From contig JBEKMC010000143.1 in assembly GCA_050008715.1 (NCBI GenBank), forward strand, positions 1 through 7,509: a DNA stretch of 7,509 nucleotides. Reading direction: 5' to 3'. Positions 1 through 5,575 of this stretch are shown here, in pieces. The position numbers and the translations under genes are program-made. The notes below the pieces were generated by a model. That model saw nothing but the letters and a program-made list of their open reading frames with translations, was not told the DNA's origin and searched no databases. The stretch comes from JAKACA01 sp050008715 (GTDB taxonomy: Bacteria; Actinomycetota; Acidimicrobiia; Acidimicrobiales; Bog-793). Numbering within the stretch: the stretch's first letter is position 1; each line of letters opens with the position of its first letter.

Positions 1-198
1 GCCGAGCGCCCGCCAGCCGACTTCGGTGCCGAAATGGGGCAGTTCAGCACGGAGCCCGGCGAACTGCCGCCCAAGAGCGGCAGGCCGGGCGGTTCCAGCG
101 CCGGCAAGGCCGGAGCTGTGCTTGGTGGGCTCATCCGCCCCCGGCGCCAGCCCCGGCAGCAGGGTGTCTACGACGCCGAGCAGGACGACTGGGGCTGA
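1..198 (+). CDS. C-terminal end of an unidentified protein (5' end outside window)
   Basis: Frame 1 is open from the first base to a TGA at 196-198, giving the last 65 residues of a protein that starts before the window. Its third codon positions are strongly G/C, as expected for a real gene here. The fragment is rich in Gly, Pro, Ser and Ala, then has a basic patch (RPRRQPRQQ) and a short acidic-aromatic end (VYDAEQDDWG). No catalytic motif, membrane segment or fold is visible, so this is probably a disordered tail. I do not recognise the family and offer no function. The next gene lies 108 bases downstream on the same strand, so the two need not be co-transcribed. Confidence 0.55.
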   Translation, partial: AERPPADFGAEMGQFSTEPGELPPKSGRPGGSSAGKAGAVLGGLIRPRRQPRQQGVYDAEQDDWG

Positions 199-211
199 GG
201 AGCACACTCCG

Positions 212-239
212 TTGGGATGTGACATCTCCCGGTCATGAT
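212..239 (+). promoter_or_regulatory. possible weak promoter for the ferritin-like gene
   Basis: TTGGGA (212-217), a 16-base spacer and CATGAT (234-239) each match four of six sigma-70 consensus positions. The site lies about 70 bases upstream of the ferritin-like start and overlaps the left arm of the dyad at 227-262. Matches of this quality occur by chance, so this is only a suggestion. Confidence 0.2.
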
Positions 240-262
240 CGGCCCGGTGGTGTCGACCGGGA
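227..262. repeat. 8-bp perfect inverted repeat upstream of the ferritin-like gene
   Basis: TCCCGGTC (227-234) and GACCGGGA (255-262) are perfect reverse complements separated by 20 bases. The dyad lies between the end of the partial gene and the start at 307. It has no T-run after it, so it is not a classical terminator. A regulator site or a loose stem are both possible. No other part of the 199-306 gap shows a clear signal. Confidence 0.4.
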
Positions 263-306
263 ACGCTCGGGTCATCCGGCCGAGCCTCCTGCAACGGATT
301 TGAGAC

Positions 307-1143
307 ATGCAAGTCGACACGGCCACTCTCGTCGAGCGTTCCTCCGACCGCCTTCGGTGGGACGACCTCGATCTCGAATCGTTCAGGGCCAAGCCCCTCG
401 ATCCGCTGGCGCTGCGCTGCATCAGGTACATGCACGACGTCGAGTTCCACACGGTGTGCTACTTGCGGGACCTGCTGCTCACGCCGGCGCATTCCGACGC
501 TCGAGTGACGGCGTTCCTCAACATGTGGACGTACCAGGAGTACTGGCACGGTGAGGCGCTCGCCGCTGTCCTGGCGGCGCACGGTGAGGCTCATGGCGAG
601 GAGCGCGTGAGCGCCGTGCGCCGAAAGCTCGGCGCCCGTGACAAGGCTCGCCCGATCTTCATGGCCGTCGGCGGATGGCTGGGCGGCACGGACTTCACGG
701 CCGTCCACATGACCTGGGGCGCCGTCAACGAGTGGACCACCCAGACCGGGTACTCACAGCTGAGCCGGCGCGCCGGTCATCCCGTGCTGTCGGAATTGGT
801 CAAGCGAATCATGCGACAGGAAGGTCGTCACATCGATTTCTATGCAGGCGAGGCAGGGGAGCGCCTCGCCTCCAGCCGGCGGGCGCAACGCCTGACGCGC
901 ATGGCACTTCGGCGTTTCTGGGCACCCGTCGGCTCCGGTGTGATGCCCGACGACGAGGTGGCCTTTCTGGCGGGCTACCTCCTCGGCGACGAGGCGGGCC
1001 GTGCCGCCGCCCGCCGCATCGACCGCCAGATCGACCGACTGCCGGGCCTCGACGGACTGCACCTCGTCGAGGGTGCCACGTCGGTGCACGCCATCGCCAC
1101 GGCTCAGCCGGTGACCGCGCCCCCCGTGTCTCGAGCGGCCTGA
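307..1143 (+). CDS. ferritin-like diiron protein, acyl-ACP desaturase-like
   Basis: The 278-residue product carries the spaced carboxylate/histidine pattern of the ferritin-like diiron superfamily. Candidate iron ligands are Glu46 (DVEFHT), Glu78-x-x-His81 (QEYWHG), Glu142 (NEWTT) and Glu172-x-x-His175 (QEGRH), each within a predicted helix. This order, E / ExxH / E / ExxH, is that of acyl-ACP desaturases and related oxygenases, which use a diiron centre and O2 to oxidise substrates such as acyl chains. The protein is somewhat shorter than typical acyl-ACP desaturases (about 330 residues), and the last 25 or so residues look disordered. No signal peptide or membrane segment is seen, so it should be cytosolic. 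The ATG at 307 is the first possible start after an in-frame TGA at 301-303; no strong Shine-Dalgarno precedes it. The fold call is solid. The desaturase role and substrate are inference, and an AurF-like N-oxygenase or another oxidase is equally possible. Confidence 0.85.
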   Translation: MQVDTATLVERSSDRLRWDDLDLESFRAKPLDPLALRCIRYMHDVEFHTVCYLRDLLLTPAHSDARVTAFLNMWTYQEYWHGEALAAVLAAHGEAHGEERVSAVRRKLGARDKARPIFMAVGGWLGGTDFTAVHMTWGAVNEWTTQTGYSQLSRRAGHPVLSELVKRIMRQEGRHIDFYAGEAGERLASSRRAQRLTRMALRRFWAPVGSGVMPDDEVAFLAGYLLGDEAGRAAARRIDRQIDRLPGLDGLHLVEGATSVHAIATAQPVTAPPVSRAA

Positions 1144-1144
1144 A

Positions 1145-2068
1145 TCAAGCCACGAGGGCGGCCAGGTCGTCCAACAGCGCCGGCAGCGCGATCGTGACGA
1201 TGGACAAATGGCCCTCGCCGTCGCGAAGTTCCAGGTGGGCTGATCCGATGCGCGCCGCAAGCACCCGTGCGTGGTCTGCGGGCACCATCTGGTCTGCAGA
1301 GCCCTGCCAGATCCAGACCGGTCGCTCGATGGTCGCCGGGTCGAAACCCCATGGTGTGAGAAACGCCACATCGTCGTCTCGCCAGCCATCGGTGCCGTGG
1401 AGAACCGCTTGGCGGAAGGCGCCGATCATGTAGTCGGCGATGCCATCGCGAACGAGGGCCTCCTTGTCTGCCTCGGTGATGAGACCGCCGAGGGCGTCCA
1501 CCAAGACGGCAGGTTCGGTCACGCCGGCAAACATCTCGGCGGCAAGGCCAAGGAGCGCCTCGAAGTCCTGGCCTCCAACCCGGGCAGCCTCGAACTCCTC
1601 GACGTTCTCCTGGCCCATACCCGCTGTCCAGGCGAGATCCTCGCTGTCGGCGGGTGCCACGCCGGCGATCACGCCGCCCCCGAGGCACCGCTCCGCCAAG
1701 AGCGCGACGCAAGCAAGCGCGTGTGGACCGCCCCCGGACCAGCCGACGGTGACGAAGGGGGCGTCGGCGCCGTAGCCCAGCGCGTCGAGCACCGCGGCTG
1801 TGTCAGACGCGGCGTCGGCGACGAGACGTCCCTTCATCGACGTCGAAGTTCCGTACCCCGGCCTCGAATACATGATCGCGCGCAAGCCTCGCGAGGCGGC
1901 AGAGTCCGTCAGAATGCCGAACGGAGCGACACCGCTCGGCGTCCCGGAGTGGAACACGAGCGGGAACCCGTCCTCTGGTCCCGATGTGAGGACCTCGAGT
2001 CGTCTGGGTCCTGGCATCTCGGCGTCGTGCCATTGGTAGCCGTCGACTGCAGCCGGGTGAGCCGGCAT
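1145..2068 (-). CDS. alpha/beta-fold hydrolase
   Basis: The 307-residue product is an alpha/beta hydrolase with a complete apparent catalytic triad. The nucleophile is Ser111 in the elbow GWSGGG (109-114), the acid is Asp259 (QGSADQMVP) and the base is His287 (GEGHLS). HSGTPSG (40-46) is the usual oxyanion-hole loop, and YSRPGYGTS (67-75) is the conserved strand before the elbow. The cap region (about 140-225) is helical and acidic. There is no signal peptide. The ATG at 2066-2068 follows a strong Shine-Dalgarno (AGGAGG at 2075-2080, six bases away). It is the last gene of a probable three-gene minus-strand operon, 69 bases after the VOC gene, and ends one base from the stop of the convergent ferritin-like gene. 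Substrate cannot be read from sequence; esterase, epoxide hydrolase-like or C-C hydrolase activities are all possible. Confidence 0.9.
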   Translation of the reverse strand: MPAHPAAVDGYQWHDAEMPGPRRLEVLTSGPEDGFPLVFHSGTPSGVAPFGILTDSAASRGLRAIMYSRPGYGTSTSMKGRLVADAASDTAAVLDALGYGADAPFVTVGWSGGGPHALACVALLAERCLGGGVIAGVAPADSEDLAWTAGMGQENVEEFEAARVGGQDFEALLGLAAEMFAGVTEPAVLVDALGGLITEADKEALVRDGIADYMIGAFRQAVLHGTDGWRDDDVAFLTPWGFDPATIERPVWIWQGSADQMVPADHARVLAARIGSAHLELRDGEGHLSIVTIALPALLDDLAALVA

Positions 2069-2102
2069 GCCGTTCCTCCTCGATCGAGTTCAGTTGATCT
2101 TC

Positions 2103-2115
2103 GTGCCTCCGGCAC
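2103..2115 (-). repeat. small perfect hairpin between the VOC and hydrolase genes
   Basis: GTGCC and GGCAC form a perfect 5-bp stem around a 3-base loop within the 69-base gap between two minus-strand genes. No T-run follows it in the direction of transcription, so it would be at most a weak attenuator or RNA-processing stem. It may also be chance. Confidence 0.25.
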
Positions 2116-2137
2116 ACCGTCGCAAAGCGGCGCCGTG

Positions 2138-2665
2138 TCAGGCTGGCTGAGGTGTGGAGATCCCGATACCGCCGCGGGTTGTTGCTCCGTAGCGCCGCTG
2201 TTCAGCGGCGATGTCGAGCGGGCCGATCCCTTTGCGCGCCTCGAGAGTGGCGGCGTCGATCAGGTCAGCCGGCACGACCCATGCGACTTCGAACTCGATG
2301 CCGTCCGGGTCCTTGGCGTACAGCGACTTCGTCGTTCCGTGATCGGAGGCGCCCACGAGCGAACCGGCCTTGCTCAGGACATTGGAGAGGCGCTCGAGCT
2401 CTGCCAGCGTGTCGACCTCCCAGGCGAGGTGGTACAGGCCAACCTCGGAGCTGCCGGCCCGCGAAGCCGCCGCCTCGTCGCCGATGCTGAACAGGCCGAT
2501 GTCGTGGTCGTTCGTCGAACCGGGCGCCTGAAGGAATGCCGCCCCTTTGAAGCCCACGGGCCCGACGCCGACGGGGCGGAAGCCGAGCACCTCCATATAG
2601 AACTGTGCGCTCTTCTCGGCGTCACGCACGTACAGCACAGCGTGGTTGAGGCGGGTGATCGGCAT
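2138..2665 (-). CDS. VOC-family (glyoxalase/extradiol dioxygenase fold) protein
   Basis: With the ATG at 2663-2665 the product has 175 residues and opens with MPITRLNHAVLYVRD, a typical first strand of the vicinal oxygen chelate fold. Candidate metal ligands are His8 (LNHAVLY), His79 (GLYHLAWEV) and Glu126 (in DPDGIEFEV). This 2-His-1-Glu set is used by type I extradiol dioxygenases and by related lyases and isomerases. FYMEVLGF and YAKDPDGIEFE are classic VOC signatures of the two beta-alpha-beta-beta-beta halves. The C-terminal 35 residues are an extra tail. An in-frame TTG at 2692 would add nine residues (MGSPVVDHG), but these look unlike the family start. Neither start has a good Shine-Dalgarno, so coupling to the protease gene just upstream is likely. 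Dioxygenase, glyoxalase-type lyase or resistance protein cannot be separated by eye. Confidence 0.88.
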   Translation of the reverse strand: MPITRLNHAVLYVRDAEKSAQFYMEVLGFRPVGVGPVGFKGAAFLQAPGSTNDHDIGLFSIGDEAAASRAGSSEVGLYHLAWEVDTLAELERLSNVLSKAGSLVGASDHGTTKSLYAKDPDGIEFEVAWVVPADLIDAATLEARKGIGPLDIAAEQRRYGATTRGGIGISTPQPA

Positions 2666-2711
2666 GCCGTGGTCAACGACCGGCGACCCCAAGGCATTCC
2701 ACGCCGATCCC

Positions 2712-3581
2712 TCAGGCGAAGCTCACCGTCACGGTCAGCTCGTCGGCCGCGCGTGCAATTGTGAGCTCCAGGGTGTCGCCATCACGGTCGAGCGCCTCGT
2801 ACAGCGCGTCGACGGACCCGAGCTGGATGCCACCGGCACTCAGCAGGACGTCACCTCGGAGCAGTCCGGCACGATCCGCCGGGCTTGCTTCCTCGACGCC
2901 ACGGACGAGGAGGCCTTCGACTTCAGGCAGGCCGGCGGCCGCCCGCAGGCGGCTCGTGACGTGTGGTGGGGCGATGGCGGTGCCGAGGCGATGCCGAACG
3001 GGTGCCTCGCCCTTCGAAAGTGCGCCGATGCGCTTGGTCAGCTCGTCGGTGGAGGCGATCGCCTGGTAGAAGCCTTCCTGCACCCGGTTCGTGTTCACGC
3101 CTACAACGCGGCCCTCGCGGTCGAGGACGGGACCGCCGGACGACCCGCGGGCGAGCGGCGCGGTGTGCTCGATGCTGCCGGGGATGCGACGGCCACGGGG
3201 GCCGCGAAAGCCCCGACCGGTGGCGGAGATGGTGCCGATGGTGGCACGGAGGCCGCGCCCTCGGGGGTTCGAGAGGGCGACGACGAACTGGCCGACCGCC
3301 ACGGGAGCAGTTGAGAACTCGACTGGCACGGTTCCCGAAGTGTCCACGGCGATGACGGCGAGGTCGCCGTCGAGGTCGACACCCGCCTGGGTGCCAGTGA
3401 CGCTGTGTCCGTCGGCGAAGGTGACGTAGGCGGCCTCGCCTCGCAGATTGTGGGCGTTCGTCACGACGAAACCGTCGGCGACGACGACGCCCGTCCCGTG
3501 GCGGTTGACGCCGACGACTGCCGGCCCCGCCTTCTCGGCGACCGAAGCGATGGTTGAAGTGATCTCGTCTAGTGCAGTCAT
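2712..3581 (-). CDS. HtrA/DegP-like S1C serine protease with PDZ domain, apparently cytosolic
   Basis: The 289-residue product has a trypsin-like domain (about 1-190) followed by one PDZ domain (about 196-289). The triad is visible: His44 (VTNAHNL), Asp73 (DLDGDLAVI) and Ser148 (GSSGGP). The PDZ part shows GLLVRGVEEASPADRAGLLRG, the usual peptide-binding HtrA arrangement. HtrA proteins normally sit outside the membrane, behind a signal peptide or an N-terminal anchor. Here the protein begins MTALDEITSTIASVAEKAGP with no hydrophobic stretch, so an intracellular role is inferred. The ATG at 3579-3581 has a Shine-Dalgarno (GAGGAG) eight bases upstream, and a near-consensus promoter lies just beyond. 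It is the first gene of a probable operon with the VOC and hydrolase genes and is divergent from an HxlR regulator. The fold and triad are clear; substrates are unknown. Confidence 0.9.
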   Translation of the reverse strand: MTALDEITSTIASVAEKAGPAVVGVNRHGTGVVVADGFVVTNAHNLRGEAAYVTFADGHSVTGTQAGVDLDGDLAVIAVDTSGTVPVEFSTAPVAVGQFVVALSNPRGRGLRATIGTISATGRGFRGPRGRRIPGSIEHTAPLARGSSGGPVLDREGRVVGVNTNRVQEGFYQAIASTDELTKRIGALSKGEAPVRHRLGTAIAPPHVTSRLRAAAGLPEVEGLLVRGVEEASPADRAGLLRGDVLLSAGGIQLGSVDALYEALDRDGDTLELTIARAADELTVTVSFA

Positions 3582-3602
3582 TGGTGCGACTCCTCAAGTA
3601 GC

Positions 3603-3630
3603 TTGTGACTTGCATTATACAAGTTACTAT
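3603..3630 (+). promoter_or_regulatory. candidate promoter of the HxlR-family regulator gene
   Basis: On the plus strand, TTGTGA (3603-3608), a 16-base spacer and TACTAT (3625-3630) form a plausible sigma-70 promoter. It overlaps the opposing promoter almost completely. The 17-bp dyad occupies its spacer. The resulting transcript would have a leader of roughly 135 bases before the GTG start at 3775. Confidence 0.45.
3608..3624. promoter_or_regulatory. probable HxlR-type operator, 17-bp near-palindrome
   Basis: ACTTGCATTATACAAGT is symmetric about its central T with seven of eight base pairs matching. Short dyads of this ACTT...AAGT kind are typical targets of winged-helix HxlR/MarR-like dimers, and an HxlR gene lies next door. 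A longer, perfect 8-bp inverted repeat, GACTTGCA (3607-3614) and TGCAAGTC (3638-3645), shares its left half and brackets the whole promoter region. Two dimers could therefore bind. That the neighbouring regulator binds here is inference from position and symmetry. Confidence 0.6.
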
Positions 3631-3642
3631 GTGGGATTGCAA
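3614..3642 (-). promoter_or_regulatory. sigma-70 type promoter of the protease-VOC-hydrolase operon
   Basis: On the minus strand, TTGCAA (3637-3642) is followed after exactly 17 bases by a perfect TATAAT (3614-3619). This is unusually close to consensus for such GC-rich DNA. Transcription would begin near 3607, about 25 bases before the protease ATG, leaving room for its Shine-Dalgarno. The -10 box sits inside the 17-bp dyad at 3608-3624, so binding of a repressor there would block it. Confidence 0.75.
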
Positions 3643-3691
3643 GTCCCGGCTCCGCTCCTGCGGGAGTGATCCGGGGGCGGGCGGTCCGAGA

Positions 3692-3737
3692 CCTGGCTGT
3701 GGTTTCGGGTCGGATCTGGCCCTAAACCACAGCCAGG
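3692..3737 (+). promoter_or_regulatory. long stable stem-loop in the leader of the HxlR gene
   Basis: CCTGGCTGTGGTTT (3692-3705) and AAACCACAGCCAGG (3724-3737) are perfect 14-bp reverse complements. Inside them GGGTC (3707-3711) can pair with GGCCC (3718-3722), with one G-U pair, closing on a 6-base loop after a single C/T mismatch. The whole makes a stem of about 20 pairs. No T-run follows on either strand, so it is not a standard intrinsic terminator. It lies 37 bases before the GTG start of the regulator. It could be a leader control element, an insulator between divergent units, or a small mobile-repeat remnant. Confidence 0.6.
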
Positions 3738-3774
3738 ACGTTGTCACCAGCCCCAAGAGGTGTAGAGATCTTCC

Positions 3775-4215
3775 GTGCCCGACTCGACTGCAGCCCTGTC
3801 CTCAGCCCTCGAACGCGTTGGTGATCGATGGACGCTGCTCGTCGTGGCAGCCCTGCTGGACGGCCCGATGCGCTACGGGGAGCTGCAGGAAGCCGTGGCA
3901 GGCATCGCCACGAACGTGCTGTCGAGCCGGCTGAAGGACCTCGAGCGGCAGGGCCTCGTGGTGGCCAATCCCTATTCGCGCCGCCCGTTGCGCCTCGAGT
4001 ATCAGCTCACCTCCGTCGGTGCCGAGCTCGCCGGCGTGATGCGGATGCTCGCCGCATGGGGCGCCGCGTCGGCGGCGCCGGCAGACGGCTCACGGGACGC
4101 GAGCGACGACGGCGGGCGCCCTGCCCACACCGTGTGCGGAACGCCGCTGGAAGTCCGTTACTGGTGCCCGACGTGTCAGCAGACCGCTGAGGACGACGAC
4201 GAGGTCTGGGCGTGA
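3775..4215 (+). CDS. HxlR-family winged-helix transcriptional regulator
   Basis: The 146-residue product has the HxlR winged helix-turn-helix: ALERVGDRWTLLVVAALLDG (11-30), RYGELQEAVAGIATNVLSSR (33-52) with the recognition helix, then the wing around 60-80 (LVVANPYSRRPLRLEYQLT). It probably binds DNA as a dimer. The C-terminal region has His118, Cys121, Cys131, Pro-Thr and Cys134 (CGTPLEV...WCPTC), a short zinc-ribbon-like end. The N-terminal Cys used for redox sensing in several HxlR proteins (YodB and HypR types) is absent. The GTG at 3775 is the first possible start after an in-frame TAG at 3763; its Shine-Dalgarno is weak (AGAGA six bases away). It is divergent from the protease operon across a dyad-containing promoter region, so it most likely controls that operon and itself. 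The inducing signal is unknown. Confidence 0.9.
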   Translation: MPDSTAALSSALERVGDRWTLLVVAALLDGPMRYGELQEAVAGIATNVLSSRLKDLERQGLVVANPYSRRPLRLEYQLTSVGAELAGVMRMLAAWGAASAAPADGSRDASDDGGRPAHTVCGTPLEVRYWCPTCQQTAEDDDEVWA

Positions 4216-4238
4216 GCGGGACCGCCGACTAGGCCGCG

Positions 4239-5030
4239 TCACGCCTCGGCGAGAATCTCCCCGTGGAGGAACGCCAGCCACGCGTCCGGCGCCGTGGCCC
4301 AGCGGCGCCAGCCCTCAGCGATTCGCGCGAGCTCGTCAGGCTCTGAGAGCCCGAGCTCGATCGCCCGAGCGCCGAAGGTCGACGACGTCGTCCGTTCCGC
4401 CCAGAGATCCGACCACCAGTCACACAGCTCCGGCGTGTTGGCGTACCACACGCTCGCCGTTGCAACGACCGTCGAGAAACCCGCCTCCCTCGCCCACGCC
4501 CTCAAACGTCTCCCGGCATCGGGCTCTCCGCCGTTACGACGGGCGACGGCGGTGTACAGCTCGAGCCAGCGGTCGACCATGGGTTCGGCCGGCCACCACA
4601 CCTGCCCGTGGTAGTCGCCGTCGCGGGCTGCCACCGTGCCGCCAGCCCGGCAGACGCGACCCATCTCCTCGAGGACCCTTACCGGATTGGGGACGTGTTG
4701 GAGCACTTGATGGGCGTGCACGATGTGGAAGCTGCCGTCGTCGAAGGGGAGTGACTCGGCCGCCGCCTGGCGGAACTCGACGTTGTCGACGCCCCCGGCC
4801 TCGCACGTCGCCCGCGCTTCGTCAAGGATGTCCAAGGAGGCGTCGATTCCGACGACCCGTCCAGGCGCGACGAGGCGGGCCAGGTCACGGGTGATCGTGC
4901 CCGGACCGCATCCGACGTCGAGGACGTCGAGACCGGCTCGGAGGCGGGGGATGAGGTAGGCGGCCGAGTTCTCGGCCGTCCGGGAGCGATGCGAGCGAAG
5001 GACGCTGTCGTGATGCCCGTGGGTATACAG
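4239..5030 (-). CDS. class I SAM-dependent methyltransferase, UbiE-like, probable CTG start
   Basis: From the CTG at 5028-5030 the product has 263 residues and begins (M)YTHGHHDSVLRSHRSRTAEN, then motif I VLDVGCGPG (36-44) and the acidic Asp63 that binds the SAM ribose (GIDAS). LPFDDGSFHIVHAHQVLQHV (94-113) covers the later core strands, with a helical C-terminal cap. No ATG, GTG or TTG occurs in frame between the upstream stop (5076-5078) and a TTG at 4835, and starting at 4835 would delete motif I. The CTG has a good Shine-Dalgarno (AGGAG at 5038-5042, seven bases away), which overlaps the TAG of the upstream reductase gene and suggests translational coupling. The substrate is unknown; quinone-like or other small molecules are typical of the family. 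It is convergent with the HxlR gene, 23 bases away. Confidence 0.82.
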   Translation of the reverse strand: MYTHGHHDSVLRSHRSRTAENSAAYLIPRLRAGLDVLDVGCGPGTITRDLARLVAPGRVVGIDASLDILDEARATCEAGGVDNVEFRQAAAESLPFDDGSFHIVHAHQVLQHVPNPVRVLEEMGRVCRAGGTVAARDGDYHGQVWWPAEPMVDRWLELYTAVARRNGGEPDAGRRLRAWAREAGFSTVVATASVWYANTPELCDWWSDLWAERTTSSTFGARAIELGLSEPDELARIAEGWRRWATAPDAWLAFLHGEILAEA

Positions 5031-5040
5031 GCGCCTGCTC

Positions 5041-5460
5041 CTAGCTCTCCGCCCGCACCAGCTCGACGACCGGGATCATCCGGCTCGTCTTCTCTTGGTA
5101 CTCGGCAAAACCGGGGTACGCCTTCGCCTGCTCCGCGTAAATCCGGGAGCGCTCGTCGCCATCGAGTGGCGCAGCCGTGGCTTCGTAGTGTTCCGAGCCC
5201 AGCTCGACTGTGACCGTCGGGTTCGCCACAAGGTTGTGGTACCAGTCCGGATTCGTAGGGGCGCCCGCCTTCGAAGCAAAGACGAACACCTTTCCGTCAC
5301 CGGGCAGGTACATCATCGGCGTGGTGTGGCGGTTCCCGGACTTCGCTCCGGTCGTGGTGAGCAGGAGCACCGGGGCGCCCTCGAACTGGCCACCGACCTT
5401 GCCATCGTTGGCGCGGAACTCCGCGATGACCTTGCTGTTCCAATCGTTGATCTCAGACAT
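5041..5460 (-). CDS. deazaflavin (F420)-dependent nitroreductase/quinone reductase family protein
   Basis: The 139-residue product matches the small split beta-barrel Ddn-type family (as Rv3547 of Mycobacterium tuberculosis), which uses reduced coenzyme F420 to reduce quinones and nitro compounds. Visible signatures are APVLLLTTTGAKSGNRHTTP (29-48), MMYLPGDGKVFVFASKAG (49-66) and the conserved PDWYHNLVANPTVTVELG (71-88). Length fits the family. I chose the ATG at 5458-5460 (MSEINDWN) because family members begin near here and GGAGG lies ten bases upstream (5471-5475). The frame stays open to 5637, but the added residues are low in family character and would overlap the divergent gene. The stop overlaps the ribosome binding site of the downstream methyltransferase, so the two form an operon. 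F420 use is inferred from family membership, not shown. Confidence 0.9.
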   Translation of the reverse strand: MSEINDWNSKVIAEFRANDGKVGGQFEGAPVLLLTTTGAKSGNRHTTPMMYLPGDGKVFVFASKAGAPTNPDWYHNLVANPTVTVELGSEHYEATAAPLDGDERSRIYAEQAKAYPGFAEYQEKTSRMIPVVELVRAES

Positions 5461-5575
5461 CGGGGGCTCGCCTCCAAAGGGGTCGTGGTGTCGTTGGTCG
5501 TGTGCTGTCTTATCAGCCTGGTCACTGCGCCCAGGCCGGTCGCAACCGGCGGGCTTCATGGGGAAGGATGTCATC

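Noticed and set aside
1271..2764. A plus-strand open frame of 497 codons opposite the hydrolase and VOC genes
   Set aside because: It lies antisense to two genes with complete catalytic motifs and good family signatures. Long stop-free antisense frames are expected in GC-rich DNA, and its translation shows no recognisable domain.
3692..3737. The 14-bp stem as a Rho-independent terminator
   Set aside because: No T-rich stretch follows on either strand, and it lies upstream of, not after, the two divergent genes.
2923..3756. A 277-codon minus frame overlapping the protease gene
   Set aside because: Its translation is Arg/Pro-rich out-of-frame sequence, while the protease in the other frame has an intact triad and PDZ domain.
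5210..5575. N-terminal extension of the right-hand methyltransferase through the reductase gene
   Set aside because: The extension is antisense to a well-supported F420-type reductase and has no methyltransferase character; starts at 5558 or 5576 fit better.
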